Notes: a model not told the origin generated them from the sequence alone. Positions 35,340 to 45,357 are shown, numbered from the stretch's first letter. The stretch: DNA of 64,000 bases from Pedobacter polaris (GCF_005116505.1 NZ_SWBR01000004.1:310001-374000); one strand, 5' to 3'. A program made the numbers and translations.

Positions 35340-36983
35340 ATGAAACAACAGGTTCTAAAAGTTCATCCACAAGATAATGTGCTTGTCGCTTTAACCGATT
35401 TAAAAGCTGGTCAAACCGTAACTTATCAAGGAGTTGATTATACGCTAGTTGATGATATCGATGCAAAGCATAAGTTTTATATGACCAATATGAATGCTGG
35501 TGATGAAGTAAGTATGTATGGTACCTTAGTTGGTAAAGTGCAATTTACCTTAAGGGCTGGCTCTGTAATGAATACTGATAATTTAAAACACGCTGCTGCT
35601 CCATACGAGTATCGTCCATATCATTACAGTTGGGAAGCTCCTGATGTTTCGAAATTTGAAGGCAGAACGTTTAATGGTTACCACCGCTCGGATGGTAAAG
35701 TTGGGACAGCTAATTATTGGTTATTTATTCCTACTGTTTTCTGTGAAAATCGTAATCTGGATGTTATTCGTGAAGCATTGCACAATGAGTTAGGTTATGC
35801 AGTAACGGCAAAATATAAGTCTTATACCCATCAGTTAGTAGAGGCTTTTCAAAACGGAGTTGATATTTCAACTTTAGAAGCTCCTCTTTCTTTTGAAGGC
35901 ATTAGAAACAAAAGACCATTTAAAAACATTGATGGGATTAAGTTTTTAAACCATCAAGGTGGGTGTGGCGGAATTAGACAAGATGCGGCAGTTTTAAGCA
36001 AACTTTTAGCTGCCTACGCAGATCATCCAAATGTTGCTGGAGTAACAGTATTAAGCTTAGGGTGCCAAAACTTACAAGTTCAGGATTTTACAAAGGATTT
36101 AAAGGATAGAAATCCAAATTTCGATAAACCACTCTTCATTTTCGAACAACAACAATCGCAGAGTGAAGAAAGTATGATTGCTTTGGCCATTAAAAAGACC
36201 TTTGAAGGTTTAATTGAGGCAAATAAAATTGAACGTACACCAGCTCCATTAAGTAAAATGAATGTGGGTGTTAAATGTGGTGGTAGCGATGGTTTTAGTG
36301 GTATTTCTGCTAATCCAGCTGTTGGTTATTGCTCAGATCTGTTAGTCGCATTAGGTGCTACAGTTTTATTGGCCGAATTCCCAGAGTTGTGTGGGGCTGA
36401 GCAAAATATAATTGACCGTACTAAAGATGAAGCTGCAGCACGAAAATTTATCAGCTTAATGGGTGCTTATAGCCAAGCTGCAGAAAATGCTGGTTCTGGT
36501 TTCCACATGAATCCATCTCCAGGTAATATTAAAGATGGTTTAATTACTGATGCAATAAAAAGTAATGGAGCAGCGAAAAAAGGAGGAACATCACCTATTG
36601 AGGATGTTTTAGATTATACTGAACCAGCTACTAAACATGGCTTAAATTTAGTTTGTACACCTGGCAATGATGTAGAAGCTACAACTGGCAAAGCAGCGAG
36701 TGGAGCAACATTAATTTTATTTACAACTGGTTTAGGAACTCCGACAGGAAATCCGATTAGTCCGGTAATAAAAGTTTCTACTAACAACGCACTAACCCAA
36801 AGAATGGGAGATATCATCGATATCAATACAGGACCGGTAATTGAAGGTGAAAAAACCATTGAAGAAATGGGCGAAGATATTTTAGAATATTGTATTAAAG
36901 TTGCAAGCGGAGAAGTTATTCCTAAATCAGTTTTACTAAATCAAGATGATTTTATTCCTTGGAAAAGAGGGGTATCTTTATAA
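35340..36983 (+). CDS. uxaA: Altronate dehydratase
   Basis: A protein of 547 residues. The N-terminal SAF-like domain (about 5-85, VLVALTDLKAGQTVTYQG) is joined to the C-terminal UxaA domain with the metal-site motifs HQGGCGGIRQDAAVLSK, LGCQNLQ, KCGGSDGFSGISANPAVG and CTPGNDVEATTGKAASGAT. It converts D-altronate to 2-keto-3-deoxy-D-gluconate. The N- and C-terminal domains are fused as in E. coli UxaA. Confidence 0.95.
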   Translation: MKQQVLKVHPQDNVLVALTDLKAGQTVTYQGVDYTLVDDIDAKHKFYMTNMNAGDEVSMYGTLVGKVQFTLRAGSVMNTDNLKHAAAPYEYRPYHYSWEAPDVSKFEGRTFNGYHRSDGKVGTANYWLFIPTVFCENRNLDVIREALHNELGYAVTAKYKSYTHQLVEAFQNGVDISTLEAPLSFEGIRNKRPFKNIDGIKFLNHQGGCGGIRQDAAVLSKLLAAYADHPNVAGVTVLSLGCQNLQVQDFTKDLKDRNPNFDKPLFIFEQQQSQSEESMIALAIKKTFEGLIEANKIERTPAPLSKMNVGVKCGGSDGFSGISANPAVGYCSDLLVALGATVLLAEFPELCGAEQNIIDRTKDEAAARKFISLMGAYSQAAENAGSGFHMNPSPGNIKDGLITDAIKSNGAAKKGGTSPIEDVLDYTEPATKHGLNLVCTPGNDVEATTGKAASGATLILFTTGLGTPTGNPISPVIKVSTNNALTQRMGDIIDINTGPVIEGEKTIEEMGEDILEYCIKVASGEVIPKSVLLNQDDFIPWKRGVSL

Positions 36984-36992
36984 AAAACAAAC

Positions 36993-37083
36993 CGTCATAT
37001 CGAACGCAGCGAGGAGATATCTGGTTTGACAATGCACAGAACCAAAGAGATTTCTCCCGATGAATTATCGGTTCGAAAAGACG
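36993..37083. repeat. REP/MITE-like imperfect inverted repeat, about 91 bp
   Basis: The ends CGTCATATCGAAC (36993-37005) and GTTCGAAAAGACG (37071-37083) are imperfect inverted repeats, and the inner AGGAGATATCT and AGAGATTTCTCC also pair. It lies between uxaA and kduI, where no gene is present. Confidence 0.6.
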
Positions 37084-37154
37084 AATAATATAAAATAACA
37101 ACCAATGAAACCTGCGCAGCAAGCTTCATAACCAATAAAAAGCAATAAAAAGTA

Positions 37155-37985
37155 ATGAAAATTATACAACACGTACACTCAGAAGATTTTAAAACCTATG
37201 GAACTGAAAAAATCAGAGAAAGGTTTTTGTTAGACGGATTGAAAGAGAAGAACAAAGCTAATTTTGTTTATGCTCATTATGATAGAATGGTTACTGGCTT
37301 AATTACGCCAACTACAGAAGTTGTGCCCTTAGGTACTTATGATATTTTGCGTGCTGAATTTTTCTTAGAAAGAAGAGAGATGGGCGTAATTAATGTTGGT
37401 GGTGCAGGAACTATTGTAGCTGATGGTACAACATACGATTTAGCAAAGCTAGATTGTTTATATATAGGTAAAGGTGTAAAAGATGTAAAGTTCAGTAGTA
37501 AAAATGCCAATGAACCTGCAGTGTTTTATATTTTATCTGCTCCGGCTCACGCAACATATCCAACTACTTATTTGCAAAATGCAGATGCTTTTTCTGCTCA
37601 ACTAGGAAGTGTTGAAACGGCTAATGAGCGCAAAATTATGCGTTACATCCATAAAGATGGTATTCAAAGTTGCCAATTGGTAATGGGGTTAACCATTCTT
37701 TCTACTGGTAGTGTTTGGAATACCATTCCACCTCATACACATGATCGTAGAATGGAAGTTTATTTCTATTTTGATGTTGATGAAGAACACAGAGTTTTCC
37801 ATTATATGGGCGAACCACAAGAAACTCGTCACATCATTGTAGCTAACCACGAAGCAGTTTTATCTCCAACTTGGAGCATTCACGCGGGTAGCGGAACAAA
37901 AAATTATAGTTTTATTTGGGGTATGGCAGGTGAAAATCTTGACTATGCTGATATGGATACATTTGGAGTAAAAGAACTTAAATAA
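37155..37985 (+). CDS. kduI: 5-dehydro-4-deoxy-D-glucuronate isomerase
   Basis: A protein of 276 residues of the KduI cupin family, with the metal-binding pattern in NTIPPHTHDRRMEVYFYFDV and a further His in ILSPTWSIHAGSGTKNYSFIWG-type sequence (SPTWSIHAGSGTKNYSF). The N terminus (DFKTYGTEKIRERFLLDGL) is canonical. It isomerises the open form of 4,5-unsaturated galacturonate, released by the PL10/GH105 pair, to 2,5-diketo-3-deoxygluconate. Its presence shows that the operon handles lyase products as well as free galacturonate. Confidence 0.95.
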   Translation: MKIIQHVHSEDFKTYGTEKIRERFLLDGLKEKNKANFVYAHYDRMVTGLITPTTEVVPLGTYDILRAEFFLERREMGVINVGGAGTIVADGTTYDLAKLDCLYIGKGVKDVKFSSKNANEPAVFYILSAPAHATYPTTYLQNADAFSAQLGSVETANERKIMRYIHKDGIQSCQLVMGLTILSTGSVWNTIPPHTHDRRMEVYFYFDVDEEHRVFHYMGEPQETRHIIVANHEAVLSPTWSIHAGSGTKNYSFIWGMAGENLDYADMDTFGVKELK

Positions 37986-38042
37986 AAAAAGATTAGGTGA
38001 CTTGGTCTTTATTCCTTGCTCCTTAATCCTTAATCAAAAATA

Positions 38043-38858
38043 ATGGAACAATCATTTTCTTTAGAAGGTAAAGTAATCGTAGTAACTGGCGGAACGGGAA
38101 TTTTAGGTAATTCATTTGTAAATGCAATTGTAGAAGCTGGGGGAGCTGTTGGTATTTTAGGTAGAAATGCTGAAATAGCTAATGAAAGAGCAGATGCAAT
38201 TAATAAAAACGGTGGAAAAGCCATTGCCTTAATTGCAGATGCAATGGATGAAGAGCAATTAATTGCTGCAAGAGAAAAAATAATAGCTGCTTTTGGCAAA
38301 ATTGATGGTTTAGTTAATGCTGCTGGTGGTAACATGCCAGATGGGGTTTTACAACCAGAAGAAAGTATTTTCAAAATGAAAATGGATGGCATGAAAAAGG
38401 TGCTTGATTTGAATTTATGGGGAACGCTAATTCCAACCCAAATTTTTGGCGAAGCAATTGCAGCGACTGGAAAAGGGAGTATTGTAAATATTTCTTCAAT
38501 GAACTCTAAAAAAGCAGTAACCAAAGTATTAGGTTATAATATGGGTAAAGCTGCGGTAGATTGTTATACGCAATGGTTCGCGGTAGAATTAGCCAATCGT
38601 TATGGGGATAAAATCAGAATGAATGCTTTAGCACCAGGTTTTTTCTTAACTGAGCAGAACAGAAATTTATTAACAACGCCAGATGGTGGATTTACACCTC
38701 GAGGCCAATCGGTAATTAAACAAACTCCTTTTAAACGTTTCGGTGATCCAGATGAATTAAAAGGCGCCTTAGTTTGGTTATTGAGTGATGCCTCACAATT
38801 TGTAACAGGAGCAATGATTTGTGTAGATGGGGGCTTCTCGATTTTTAGTGGAGTATAA
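38043..38858 (+). CDS. SDR-family oxidoreductase (fructuronate reductase-like or KduD role)
   Basis: A protein of 271 residues with the SDR cofactor motif VTGGTGILGNSFVNAI (TGxxxGxG), VNAAGGNM, the catalytic serine in IVNISSMNS and the YNMGK motif (Tyr-x-x-x-Lys). Length and the LGRNAEIANERADAI and NLLTTPDGGFTPRGQ segments look like SDR-type D-mannonate oxidoreductases (UxuB of the Bacillus type). But no uxuA mannonate dehydratase is in the operon and kduI is next to it. By pathway logic it may therefore supply the KduD step, 2,5-diketo-3-deoxygluconate to 2-keto-3-deoxygluconate. The two roles cannot be told apart from sequence alone. Confidence 0.82.
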   Translation: MEQSFSLEGKVIVVTGGTGILGNSFVNAIVEAGGAVGILGRNAEIANERADAINKNGGKAIALIADAMDEEQLIAAREKIIAAFGKIDGLVNAAGGNMPDGVLQPEESIFKMKMDGMKKVLDLNLWGTLIPTQIFGEAIAATGKGSIVNISSMNSKKAVTKVLGYNMGKAAVDCYTQWFAVELANRYGDKIRMNALAPGFFLTEQNRNLLTTPDGGFTPRGQSVIKQTPFKRFGDPDELKGALVWLLSDASQFVTGAMICVDGGFSIFSGV

Positions 38859-39000
38859 TAAGTTGATGGTCAATAGCCGATAGTCAATGGCTATGGTCTA
38901 TTAACCATCAACCATTAACAAAAAAAACAATCTGCTAATCTGGAATTGATACAGGATTAAAACTAGAACAAAGAACATAACTTTAAAATATTATCGCCAA

Positions 39001-40401
39001 GTGAAAAACTTTTTAGACGAGAACTTTTTATTGCAAACAGAAACAGCGAAAACGTTGTATCACGAGTTTGCAAAACAAATGCCGGTAATTGATTACCACA
39101 ATCATTTAATGCCAGATCAAATTGCGCAAGACAAAAACTTTGATAATATTACCCAGGTTTGGCTCTATGGTGATCATTACAAGTGGAGAGCGATGCGTGC
39201 AAACGGTGTTGATGAATATTACATCACTGGTGCTGCAAGTGACTGGGAAAAATTCGAGAAATGGGCAGAAACAGTTCCGTATACATTAAGAAATCCACTT
39301 TATCATTGGACACATTTGGAATTGCAACGTTATTTCGACATTTACGAAGTTTTATCTTTGGCCAATGCGAAAAAAATATATGATGAATGTAATGCTAAAT
39401 TACAAACCAAAGAATATAGTGTACAGGGTTTATTGCGTAAAATGAACGTTAAAACTTTATGTACAACAGATGATCCTTTAGATAATTTGGAATATCATCA
39501 ACAAATTGCATCTAGTAATGCTGAAGTAGTTGTTTTGCCTGCGTTTAGACCAGACAAAGCAATGAATGCAGACGATGTGGAAGGCTTAAATGTTTATATC
39601 GACAAATTAGCAACCCTATCAGGTACAACAATTGCAGATTACGATTCTTATTTATCAGCTTTAAAAGCTCGTCATGATTATTTTGCGGCAAATGGTGCAT
39701 CAGTTTCTGATCATGGTTTAGAGCAAGTGTATGCTGAAGATTATACAGAATCAGAAGTAAGGGATATTTTCCTAAAGATTAGAAAAAAAGAAGCGATTAG
39801 CTTAGAAGAGAACTTGAAATTCAAATCAGCTATGCTTTTCACTTTTGCTTTATGGGATCACGAAAAGGGCTGGGTGCAACAATTTCACTTAGGTGCAATT
39901 CGCAATAACAACGATCGTTTATTAGCATCTTTAGGTCCAGATACTGGATTTGATTCGATTGGAGATTTTCCTCAAGGTAAGTCCTTATCTAAGTTTTTAA
40001 ATAAGTTAGATCTGAATAATAAATTAGCAAAAACCATTTTATATAATTTAAATCCAGCAGATAACGAATTAATGGCGACTATGATTGGCAATTACCAAGA
40101 TGGAACCGTTGCTGGAAAAGTGCAATGGGGCTCTGGATGGTGGTTTTTAGATCAAAAACAAGGAATGATCAATCAAATTAACGCCTTATCTAACTTAGGT
40201 TTATTGAGCCAATTTGTAGGTATGTTAACAGATTCTAGAAGTTTCTTATCTTACCCTCGCCACGAATATTTTAGACGAATTTTATGTGATTTATTTGGTA
40301 CAGATGTAGAAAATGGGGAATTACCTTACGATAAAGAATGGTTAGGAAAAGTAATCCAGAACATCTGTTATAACAATGCTAAAACCTATTTTAATTTCTA
40401 A
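39001..40401 (+). CDS. uxaC: Glucuronate/galacturonate isomerase
   Basis: A protein of 466 residues starting with GTG (MKNFLDENFLLQTETAKTLY is the canonical UxaC N terminus). Amidohydrolase-fold signatures include MPVIDYHNHLMPDQIA with the metal-binding His pair, and LGAIRNNNDRLLASLGPDTGFDSIGD. It converts D-galacturonate to D-tagaturonate (and glucuronate to fructuronate), the first step of the pathway. It sits 2 bases before kdgK. Confidence 0.95.
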   Translation: MKNFLDENFLLQTETAKTLYHEFAKQMPVIDYHNHLMPDQIAQDKNFDNITQVWLYGDHYKWRAMRANGVDEYYITGAASDWEKFEKWAETVPYTLRNPLYHWTHLELQRYFDIYEVLSLANAKKIYDECNAKLQTKEYSVQGLLRKMNVKTLCTTDDPLDNLEYHQQIASSNAEVVVLPAFRPDKAMNADDVEGLNVYIDKLATLSGTTIADYDSYLSALKARHDYFAANGASVSDHGLEQVYAEDYTESEVRDIFLKIRKKEAISLEENLKFKSAMLFTFALWDHEKGWVQQFHLGAIRNNNDRLLASLGPDTGFDSIGDFPQGKSLSKFLNKLDLNNKLAKTILYNLNPADNELMATMIGNYQDGTVAGKVQWGSGWWFLDQKQGMINQINALSNLGLLSQFVGMLTDSRSFLSYPRHEYFRRILCDLFGTDVENGELPYDKEWLGKVIQNICYNNAKTYFNF

Positions 40402-40403
40402 TT

Positions 40404-41420
40404 ATGGGTAAGGTTTTAAGTTTTGGGGAGCTTTTATTACGTATTTGTCCGGATGGGGATGGAGAATGGTTAGCGGAAAATAAATTGCCGTTTTATATTG
40501 GTGGTGCAGAATTAAATGTAGCAACAGCATTGGCATTGTGGGATATTCCTTCAGCTTATTTTACTGCTTTACCAGAGAATTTTATGTCAGAACAAATCAT
40601 CACTTATATGGATGATTGTAAAATTGACACTTCTAAAATTCATCATGGAGGAGATAGGATAGGTTTATATTACTTGCCGAAAGGAAAAGACTTAAAAAAT
40701 GCCGGTGTAATTTACGATAGAGCAAATTCTGCTTTTGCAATGCTACAAACTGGCACTATAGATTGGGATAAAGTATTAGATGGGGTAACTTGGTTTCACT
40801 TTAGTGCAATTTGCCCTGCATTAAATCAGGCAGCTGCTGATGTTTGCTTGGAAGCAGTAAAAGCTGCTAGTGCAAAAGGAATTACAATTTCAATCGATTT
40901 AAATTTCCGTGCCAAATTATGGCAATATGGTAAACAATCATCAGATATTATACCTCAATTAGCGCAATATTGCGATTTAATTATGGGTAATATTTGGGCA
41001 GCAGAGAAGATGTTAAGCATTAGTTTGCCAGAATTTATACACGAAACAAGTGACAAAGACACTTATCTTGAGCAAGCAAAAAATACATCTGAAGCAATTG
41101 TTAAAAAATATCCTAAATGTAAATGGGTGGCAAATACTTTCCGCTTTGACTACAAACAAGGAATAAAATATTATACCGCACTTTATACTAATAATGAACT
41201 ATTAGTTTCAAAGGAATATGTTTCAGAAAAGATTTTAGATAAAGTAGGTAGTGGCGATTGTTTTATGGCGGGTTTAATTTATGGATTTTATCAAGGTAAT
41301 GGTTCATTAGAAACTTTAAATTTTGCTACGGCAGCAGCTTACAATAAATTATATATACCAAGTGATTGTACAACAGCAACAGTCGCAGACGTTAAAAAAA
41401 CACTAGCAGAAAATGACTAA
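40404..41420 (+). CDS. kdgK: 2-keto-3-deoxygluconate kinase (PfkB family)
   Basis: A protein of 338 residues of the PfkB/ribokinase fold. VLSFGELLLRICPDGDGEW is the N-terminal sugar-binding segment, FYIGGAELNVATALALWDI follows, and KVGSGDCFMAGLIYGFYQG carries the GxGD catalytic Asp. It phosphorylates 2-keto-3-deoxygluconate to KDPG. Its end overlaps kdgA by 8 bases. Confidence 0.93.
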   Translation: MGKVLSFGELLLRICPDGDGEWLAENKLPFYIGGAELNVATALALWDIPSAYFTALPENFMSEQIITYMDDCKIDTSKIHHGGDRIGLYYLPKGKDLKNAGVIYDRANSAFAMLQTGTIDWDKVLDGVTWFHFSAICPALNQAAADVCLEAVKAASAKGITISIDLNFRAKLWQYGKQSSDIIPQLAQYCDLIMGNIWAAEKMLSISLPEFIHETSDKDTYLEQAKNTSEAIVKKYPKCKWVANTFRFDYKQGIKYYTALYTNNELLVSKEYVSEKILDKVGSGDCFMAGLIYGFYQGNGSLETLNFATAAAYNKLYIPSDCTTATVADVKKTLAEND

Positions 41421-42078
41421 GAATAAGGAAACTACAATAGCGGCAATCAAAAATCAGGGAATGTTGCCCCTTTTTTATTATGAAGATCCACAAGTAAGTT
41501 TAGAGATCGTTCGTGCTTTATACAAAGGAGGGGTTCGTGTTTTCGAATATACAAATAGAGGTAAAGCTGCACTAACAAACTTTAAGTTCCTAAAAGAAGC
41601 CTTAAAAACTGAAATGCAAGATTTGTTTTTGGGAATTGGGACAATTAAAAACACCACAGAATTAAACGATTTTTTAACAGCTGGTGCTGATTTTATTGTT
41701 TGCCCAGTTGTAGATTTAGAAGTTGGGAAATTAACCCATGAAGCCGGCTTATTATGGATTCCAGGTTGCATGACACCAACAGAAATAAATGTTGCTCATC
41801 AAATGGGTGCAGGAATCATTAAATTATTCCCAGCCAATATTTTAGGGCCTGAATATCTGTCCTCAATAAAAGAACTCTTTCAAGGTCAGTTATTTGTGCC
41901 AACAGGCGGAGTAGAGATTGATGAAACTAACATTGATAACTGGTTTAAAGCTGGCGTTTGTGCAGTTGGAATGGGAAGTAAATTAGTAAGTAAAAAAATA
42001 TTAGAAAATAAAGCTTATGATGAATTGTATTCGCTAACCACGAAAGCATTTGAAATCATTAATAAAGTAAAACCTTAA
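41413..42078 (+). CDS. kdgA: KDPG aldolase (2-keto-3-deoxy-6-phosphogluconate aldolase)
   Basis: A protein of 221 residues of the KDPG/KHG aldolase family. The general-base Glu is in VRVFEYTNRG, the Schiff-base Lys in GIIKLFPANILGPEYL, and the phosphate-binding turn in VPTGGVEIDETNIDNWFKAG. It splits KDPG to pyruvate and glyceraldehyde 3-phosphate. The GapN-like enzyme two genes downstream can use the latter. Confidence 0.95.
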   Translation: MTKNKETTIAAIKNQGMLPLFYYEDPQVSLEIVRALYKGGVRVFEYTNRGKAALTNFKFLKEALKTEMQDLFLGIGTIKNTTELNDFLTAGADFIVCPVVDLEVGKLTHEAGLLWIPGCMTPTEINVAHQMGAGIIKLFPANILGPEYLSSIKELFQGQLFVPTGGVEIDETNIDNWFKAGVCAVGMGSKLVSKKILENKAYDELYSLTTKAFEIINKVKP

Positions 42079-42153
42079 ACTAGAACACAAATCAACCAAA
42101 TATTAAAATGAACCAAAATTCCTATCAAGGAATATGGGGTTAAACTTAAAATT

Positions 42154-43728
42154 ATGAACCAAACTAAAATTGGCAATTACAGATGGACAATATGCGCCCT
42201 TTTGTTTTTTGCAACTACAGTAAACTATCTTGATAGGCAAGTACTTAGTTTGCTGAAACCCACTTTAGAAGAGCAATTTGGCTGGTCTAACAGTGACTAC
42301 GCTGACATTGCAGCCATTTTTCAATTTACCTATGCCATATCAATGCTGTTTGCAGGACGTTTTGTAGATAAATTGGGCACTAAATGGGGCTACGGAATTG
42401 CTATTGTTATATGGTCTATAGGTGCTATTATACATGCTTATTCTATTTCAATTGGTACAGGAATAGCTTCAGTTTTAACAACTTTTGGTATCGCAGCATT
42501 ACCCGTGTCTATTTTAGGTTTTATGTTCTCAAGAGCAGTTTTGGCAATTGGTGAATCTGGAAATTTTCCTGCCGCTATAAAGGCTACAGCAGAGTATCAT
42601 CCAAAAAAGGAGCGTTCATTTGCAACTGGTATATTTAATTCTGGTGCTAACGTAGGGGCTATTTTAGCACCAATAACCGTTCCTTGGATTGCAGAACACT
42701 GGGGTTGGGAAAGGGCATTTGAATTAGTTGGAGCGATTGGTTTTTTATGGTTATTCTTTTGGTTGTTTTTCTATGAATCTCCAGAAAAACAAAAGAGATT
42801 ATCTGCTGCAGAATTGGCTTACATTAATAGTGATGAAGATGAGGTTGCCGATAAAGCAAATGTTGATAAAGTATCATGGTTTAAACTATTAAGCTATAGA
42901 CAAACTTGGGCTTTTACTTTTGGTAAGTTTATGACTGATGGTGTTTGGTGGTTTTTCTTATTCTGGTTACCAGGTTACTTAAAAGACCAATACGGTATGA
43001 CTGGTTCAGATATTATGCTTCCATTAACGGTATTGTATAGTATGACAATGATAGGAAGTATTGGTGGAGGCTGGTTGCCTAAATACTTCGCAGACAAAGG
43101 TTATGCTGTTTATGATGGTAGAATGAAAGCTATGTTTTTAATTGCACTGTTCCCACTAGTAGTATTGTTGGCTCAGCCTTTAGGTCATTACTCATTCTGG
43201 ATTCCTGTAGTTTTAATAGGCGTTGGAGCATCTGCTCACCAAGCCTGGTCTGCAAATATCTTTACAACGGTTTCAGATATGTTCCCTAAAAGAGCAATTG
43301 GTTCTGTGGTAGGTATTGGTGGCATGGCCGGTGGTATAGGTGGTGTTTTGGTTACTAAAGTTGGTGGATGGATTTTCGATAATTATGCGAACAAAGGGAT
43401 TTCAGAATCCTTTGCAAAATTCAATGAATTAGGAAACAGTAGTTTTATCAATCAAATTACCTCAATGGATTTAGCTAGTAAGTACGGTGATAAGGTAAAT
43501 TTAAACATAATGGCATTGAGTAAGTTACCAGTTGAAGTGGCCGATAAATTAAAAGCCATAGATGCAAATATGTTTACTCAATTGCTAGAAATTCAAAAAC
43601 CATTGGTCCAATCAAATATGACGGTTGCTTACACAATTATGTTCGCATTTTGTGCTGTCGCCTATTTAATTGCTTGGTCTGTGATGAAGTTATTGGTTCC
43701 AAAATATAAAAAGATTACTGATCTATAA
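42154..43728 (+). CDS. Hexuronate MFS transporter (ExuT-like)
   Basis: A protein of 524 residues of the major facilitator superfamily with about 12 membrane helices. The anion:cation symporter/hexuronate subfamily pattern is at the start (TVNYLDRQVLSLLKPTLEEQF), with AGRFVDKLGTKWGYG as the loop 2-3 motif and AIGESGNFPAAIKATAEYHP. It should import galacturonate and glucuronate across the inner membrane. A loop of about 60 residues between late helices (about FAKFNELGNSSFINQITSMD) is longer than in E. coli ExuT and is seen in Bacteroidota relatives. Confidence 0.9.
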   Translation: MNQTKIGNYRWTICALLFFATTVNYLDRQVLSLLKPTLEEQFGWSNSDYADIAAIFQFTYAISMLFAGRFVDKLGTKWGYGIAIVIWSIGAIIHAYSISIGTGIASVLTTFGIAALPVSILGFMFSRAVLAIGESGNFPAAIKATAEYHPKKERSFATGIFNSGANVGAILAPITVPWIAEHWGWERAFELVGAIGFLWLFFWLFFYESPEKQKRLSAAELAYINSDEDEVADKANVDKVSWFKLLSYRQTWAFTFGKFMTDGVWWFFLFWLPGYLKDQYGMTGSDIMLPLTVLYSMTMIGSIGGGWLPKYFADKGYAVYDGRMKAMFLIALFPLVVLLAQPLGHYSFWIPVVLIGVGASAHQAWSANIFTTVSDMFPKRAIGSVVGIGGMAGGIGGVLVTKVGGWIFDNYANKGISESFAKFNELGNSSFINQITSMDLASKYGDKVNLNIMALSKLPVEVADKLKAIDANMFTQLLEIQKPLVQSNMTVAYTIMFAFCAVAYLIAWSVMKLLVPKYKKITDL

Positions 43729-43731
43729 ATT

Positions 43732-45357
43732 ATGAGTTTTCAAGATGAATTAAATGAACTCTTTTTAACAGAAGAGCAGATTCCTACTGCCTTTAAATTG
43801 GCAGCAGAAGTTAACCAACGCGAATATTTATCCAACGGAGAAATGTTGCCTTGGAGTGGTGATGTGCATACAGTTTTATCACCAATTTGTATCAAAACTG
43901 ATAAGGGCTTAGAACGAAAGATCATCGGTACTTATCCGCTTTGCGATGCAAAAGAAGCAACCGCTGCGCTTGATGCTGCTGTAGCTGCCTACAATAATGG
44001 TAGGGGAGAATGGCCAACAATGAGCGTGGCTAAGAGAATTGAGTGTGTAGAGAAGTTTACCCATGCAATTATTGAAAAGAAGCAGGAAGTAGTTAAATTG
44101 ATCATGTGGGAAATTGGTAAAACCTTTGCCGATTCTACTAAAGAGTTTGATCGTACGATAGAATATATCCAAGCTACTATTGATGCATTGAAAGATTTAG
44201 ACCGTCAGTCTTCTGGTTTCACAATGGAGCAGGGAATTGTAGCTCAAGTTCGCCGCTCTCCTTTAGGTGTTGTTTTGTGTATGGGGCCATTTAATTATCC
44301 ATTAAATGAGACTTTTACTACTTTAATCCCAGCTTTAATAATGGGCAATACCATTTTATTTAAACCACCAAAACATGGTACATTATTGTTCTATCCTTTA
44401 TTAGAAGCATTTAAGAACAGTTTCCCTAAAGGTGTGGTTAACACGATTTATGGTCGCGGCAATAAAATTATTCCCGGGCTAATGGAATCTGGAAAGATTA
44501 ATGTGCTTACATTAATTGGATCAAGTAAAGTTGCCAATGAATTGAAGAAAATGCACCCTAAGGTTAATCGTTTACGTGCCATTTTAGGTTTAGATGCTAA
44601 AAATGCAGCTATTATAACTTCAAAGGCAGATTTGAAATTAGCTGTACAAGAAACCGTATTAGGTTCACTATCATTTAACGGACAAAGATGTACTGCACTA
44701 AAAATCATTTTTGTACACCGTAGCTTAGCAGATGAATTTTTGAAACAACTTTCCGAATCTGTTAACAAACTAAAATTTGGTATGCCTTGGGTTGATGGCG
44801 TTTCTTTAACCCCTCTCCCAGAACCTCATAAGCCTGCATATTTGAAAGAATGTATTGATGATGCAATTTCAAAAGGAGCGAAGATAATGAATGAAAATGG
44901 TGGTGCTACCAATGAATCTTTTGTATATCCAGCGGTTGTTTATCCAGTTAATGCCCAAATGAAATTATATACAGAAGAACAATTTGGACCCGTTGTGCCA
45001 GTAGTTCCTTTTGATGATTTAGAAGAAACAATTCAATATTTAATTGATTCAACACATGGGCAGCAAGTAAGTATTTTTAGCAATGATAACCAAGAAGTTG
45101 CCGCTTTGATTGATCCATTGGTAAATCAGGTTAGCCGTGTAAACATCAATTGCCAGTGTCAACGTGGACCAGATGTTTTCCCGTTCACAGGTAGAAAAGA
45201 TAGTGCAGAAGGTACTTTATCCGTTGTTGATGCCTTGCGTTCCTTCTCTATTCGCTCATTAGTTGCAACAAAATTAAATGAAAACAATAAGCACTTACTT
45301 AACGAAATAATTGATAGCAATAGCTCTAATTTTTTAAGTACAAAGTATTTGTTTTAG
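43732..45357 (+). CDS. Aldehyde dehydrogenase, GapN-like (NADP-dependent glyceraldehyde-3-phosphate dehydrogenase)
   Basis: A protein of 541 residues of the ALDH superfamily. It has the oxyanion Asn N188 (GPFNYP), the cofactor Lys K211 (FKPPKHG) and the nucleophile C320 in SFNGQRCTALKIIFV, the latter typical of GapN/ALDH11. The position of the general-base Glu, 34 residues before the Cys, is Gly (G286 in AILGLDAKNAAII). It starts 3 bases after the transporter gene and closes the uronate operon. Non-phosphorylating oxidation of glyceraldehyde 3-phosphate from KDPG cleavage would give NADPH and 3-phosphoglycerate. Confidence 0.8.
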   Translation: MSFQDELNELFLTEEQIPTAFKLAAEVNQREYLSNGEMLPWSGDVHTVLSPICIKTDKGLERKIIGTYPLCDAKEATAALDAAVAAYNNGRGEWPTMSVAKRIECVEKFTHAIIEKKQEVVKLIMWEIGKTFADSTKEFDRTIEYIQATIDALKDLDRQSSGFTMEQGIVAQVRRSPLGVVLCMGPFNYPLNETFTTLIPALIMGNTILFKPPKHGTLLFYPLLEAFKNSFPKGVVNTIYGRGNKIIPGLMESGKINVLTLIGSSKVANELKKMHPKVNRLRAILGLDAKNAAIITSKADLKLAVQETVLGSLSFNGQRCTALKIIFVHRSLADEFLKQLSESVNKLKFGMPWVDGVSLTPLPEPHKPAYLKECIDDAISKGAKIMNENGGATNESFVYPAVVYPVNAQMKLYTEEQFGPVVPVVPFDDLEETIQYLIDSTHGQQVSIFSNDNQEVAALIDPLVNQVSRVNINCQCQRGPDVFPFTGRKDSAEGTLSVVDALRSFSIRSLVATKLNENNKHLLNEIIDSNSSNFLSTKYLF

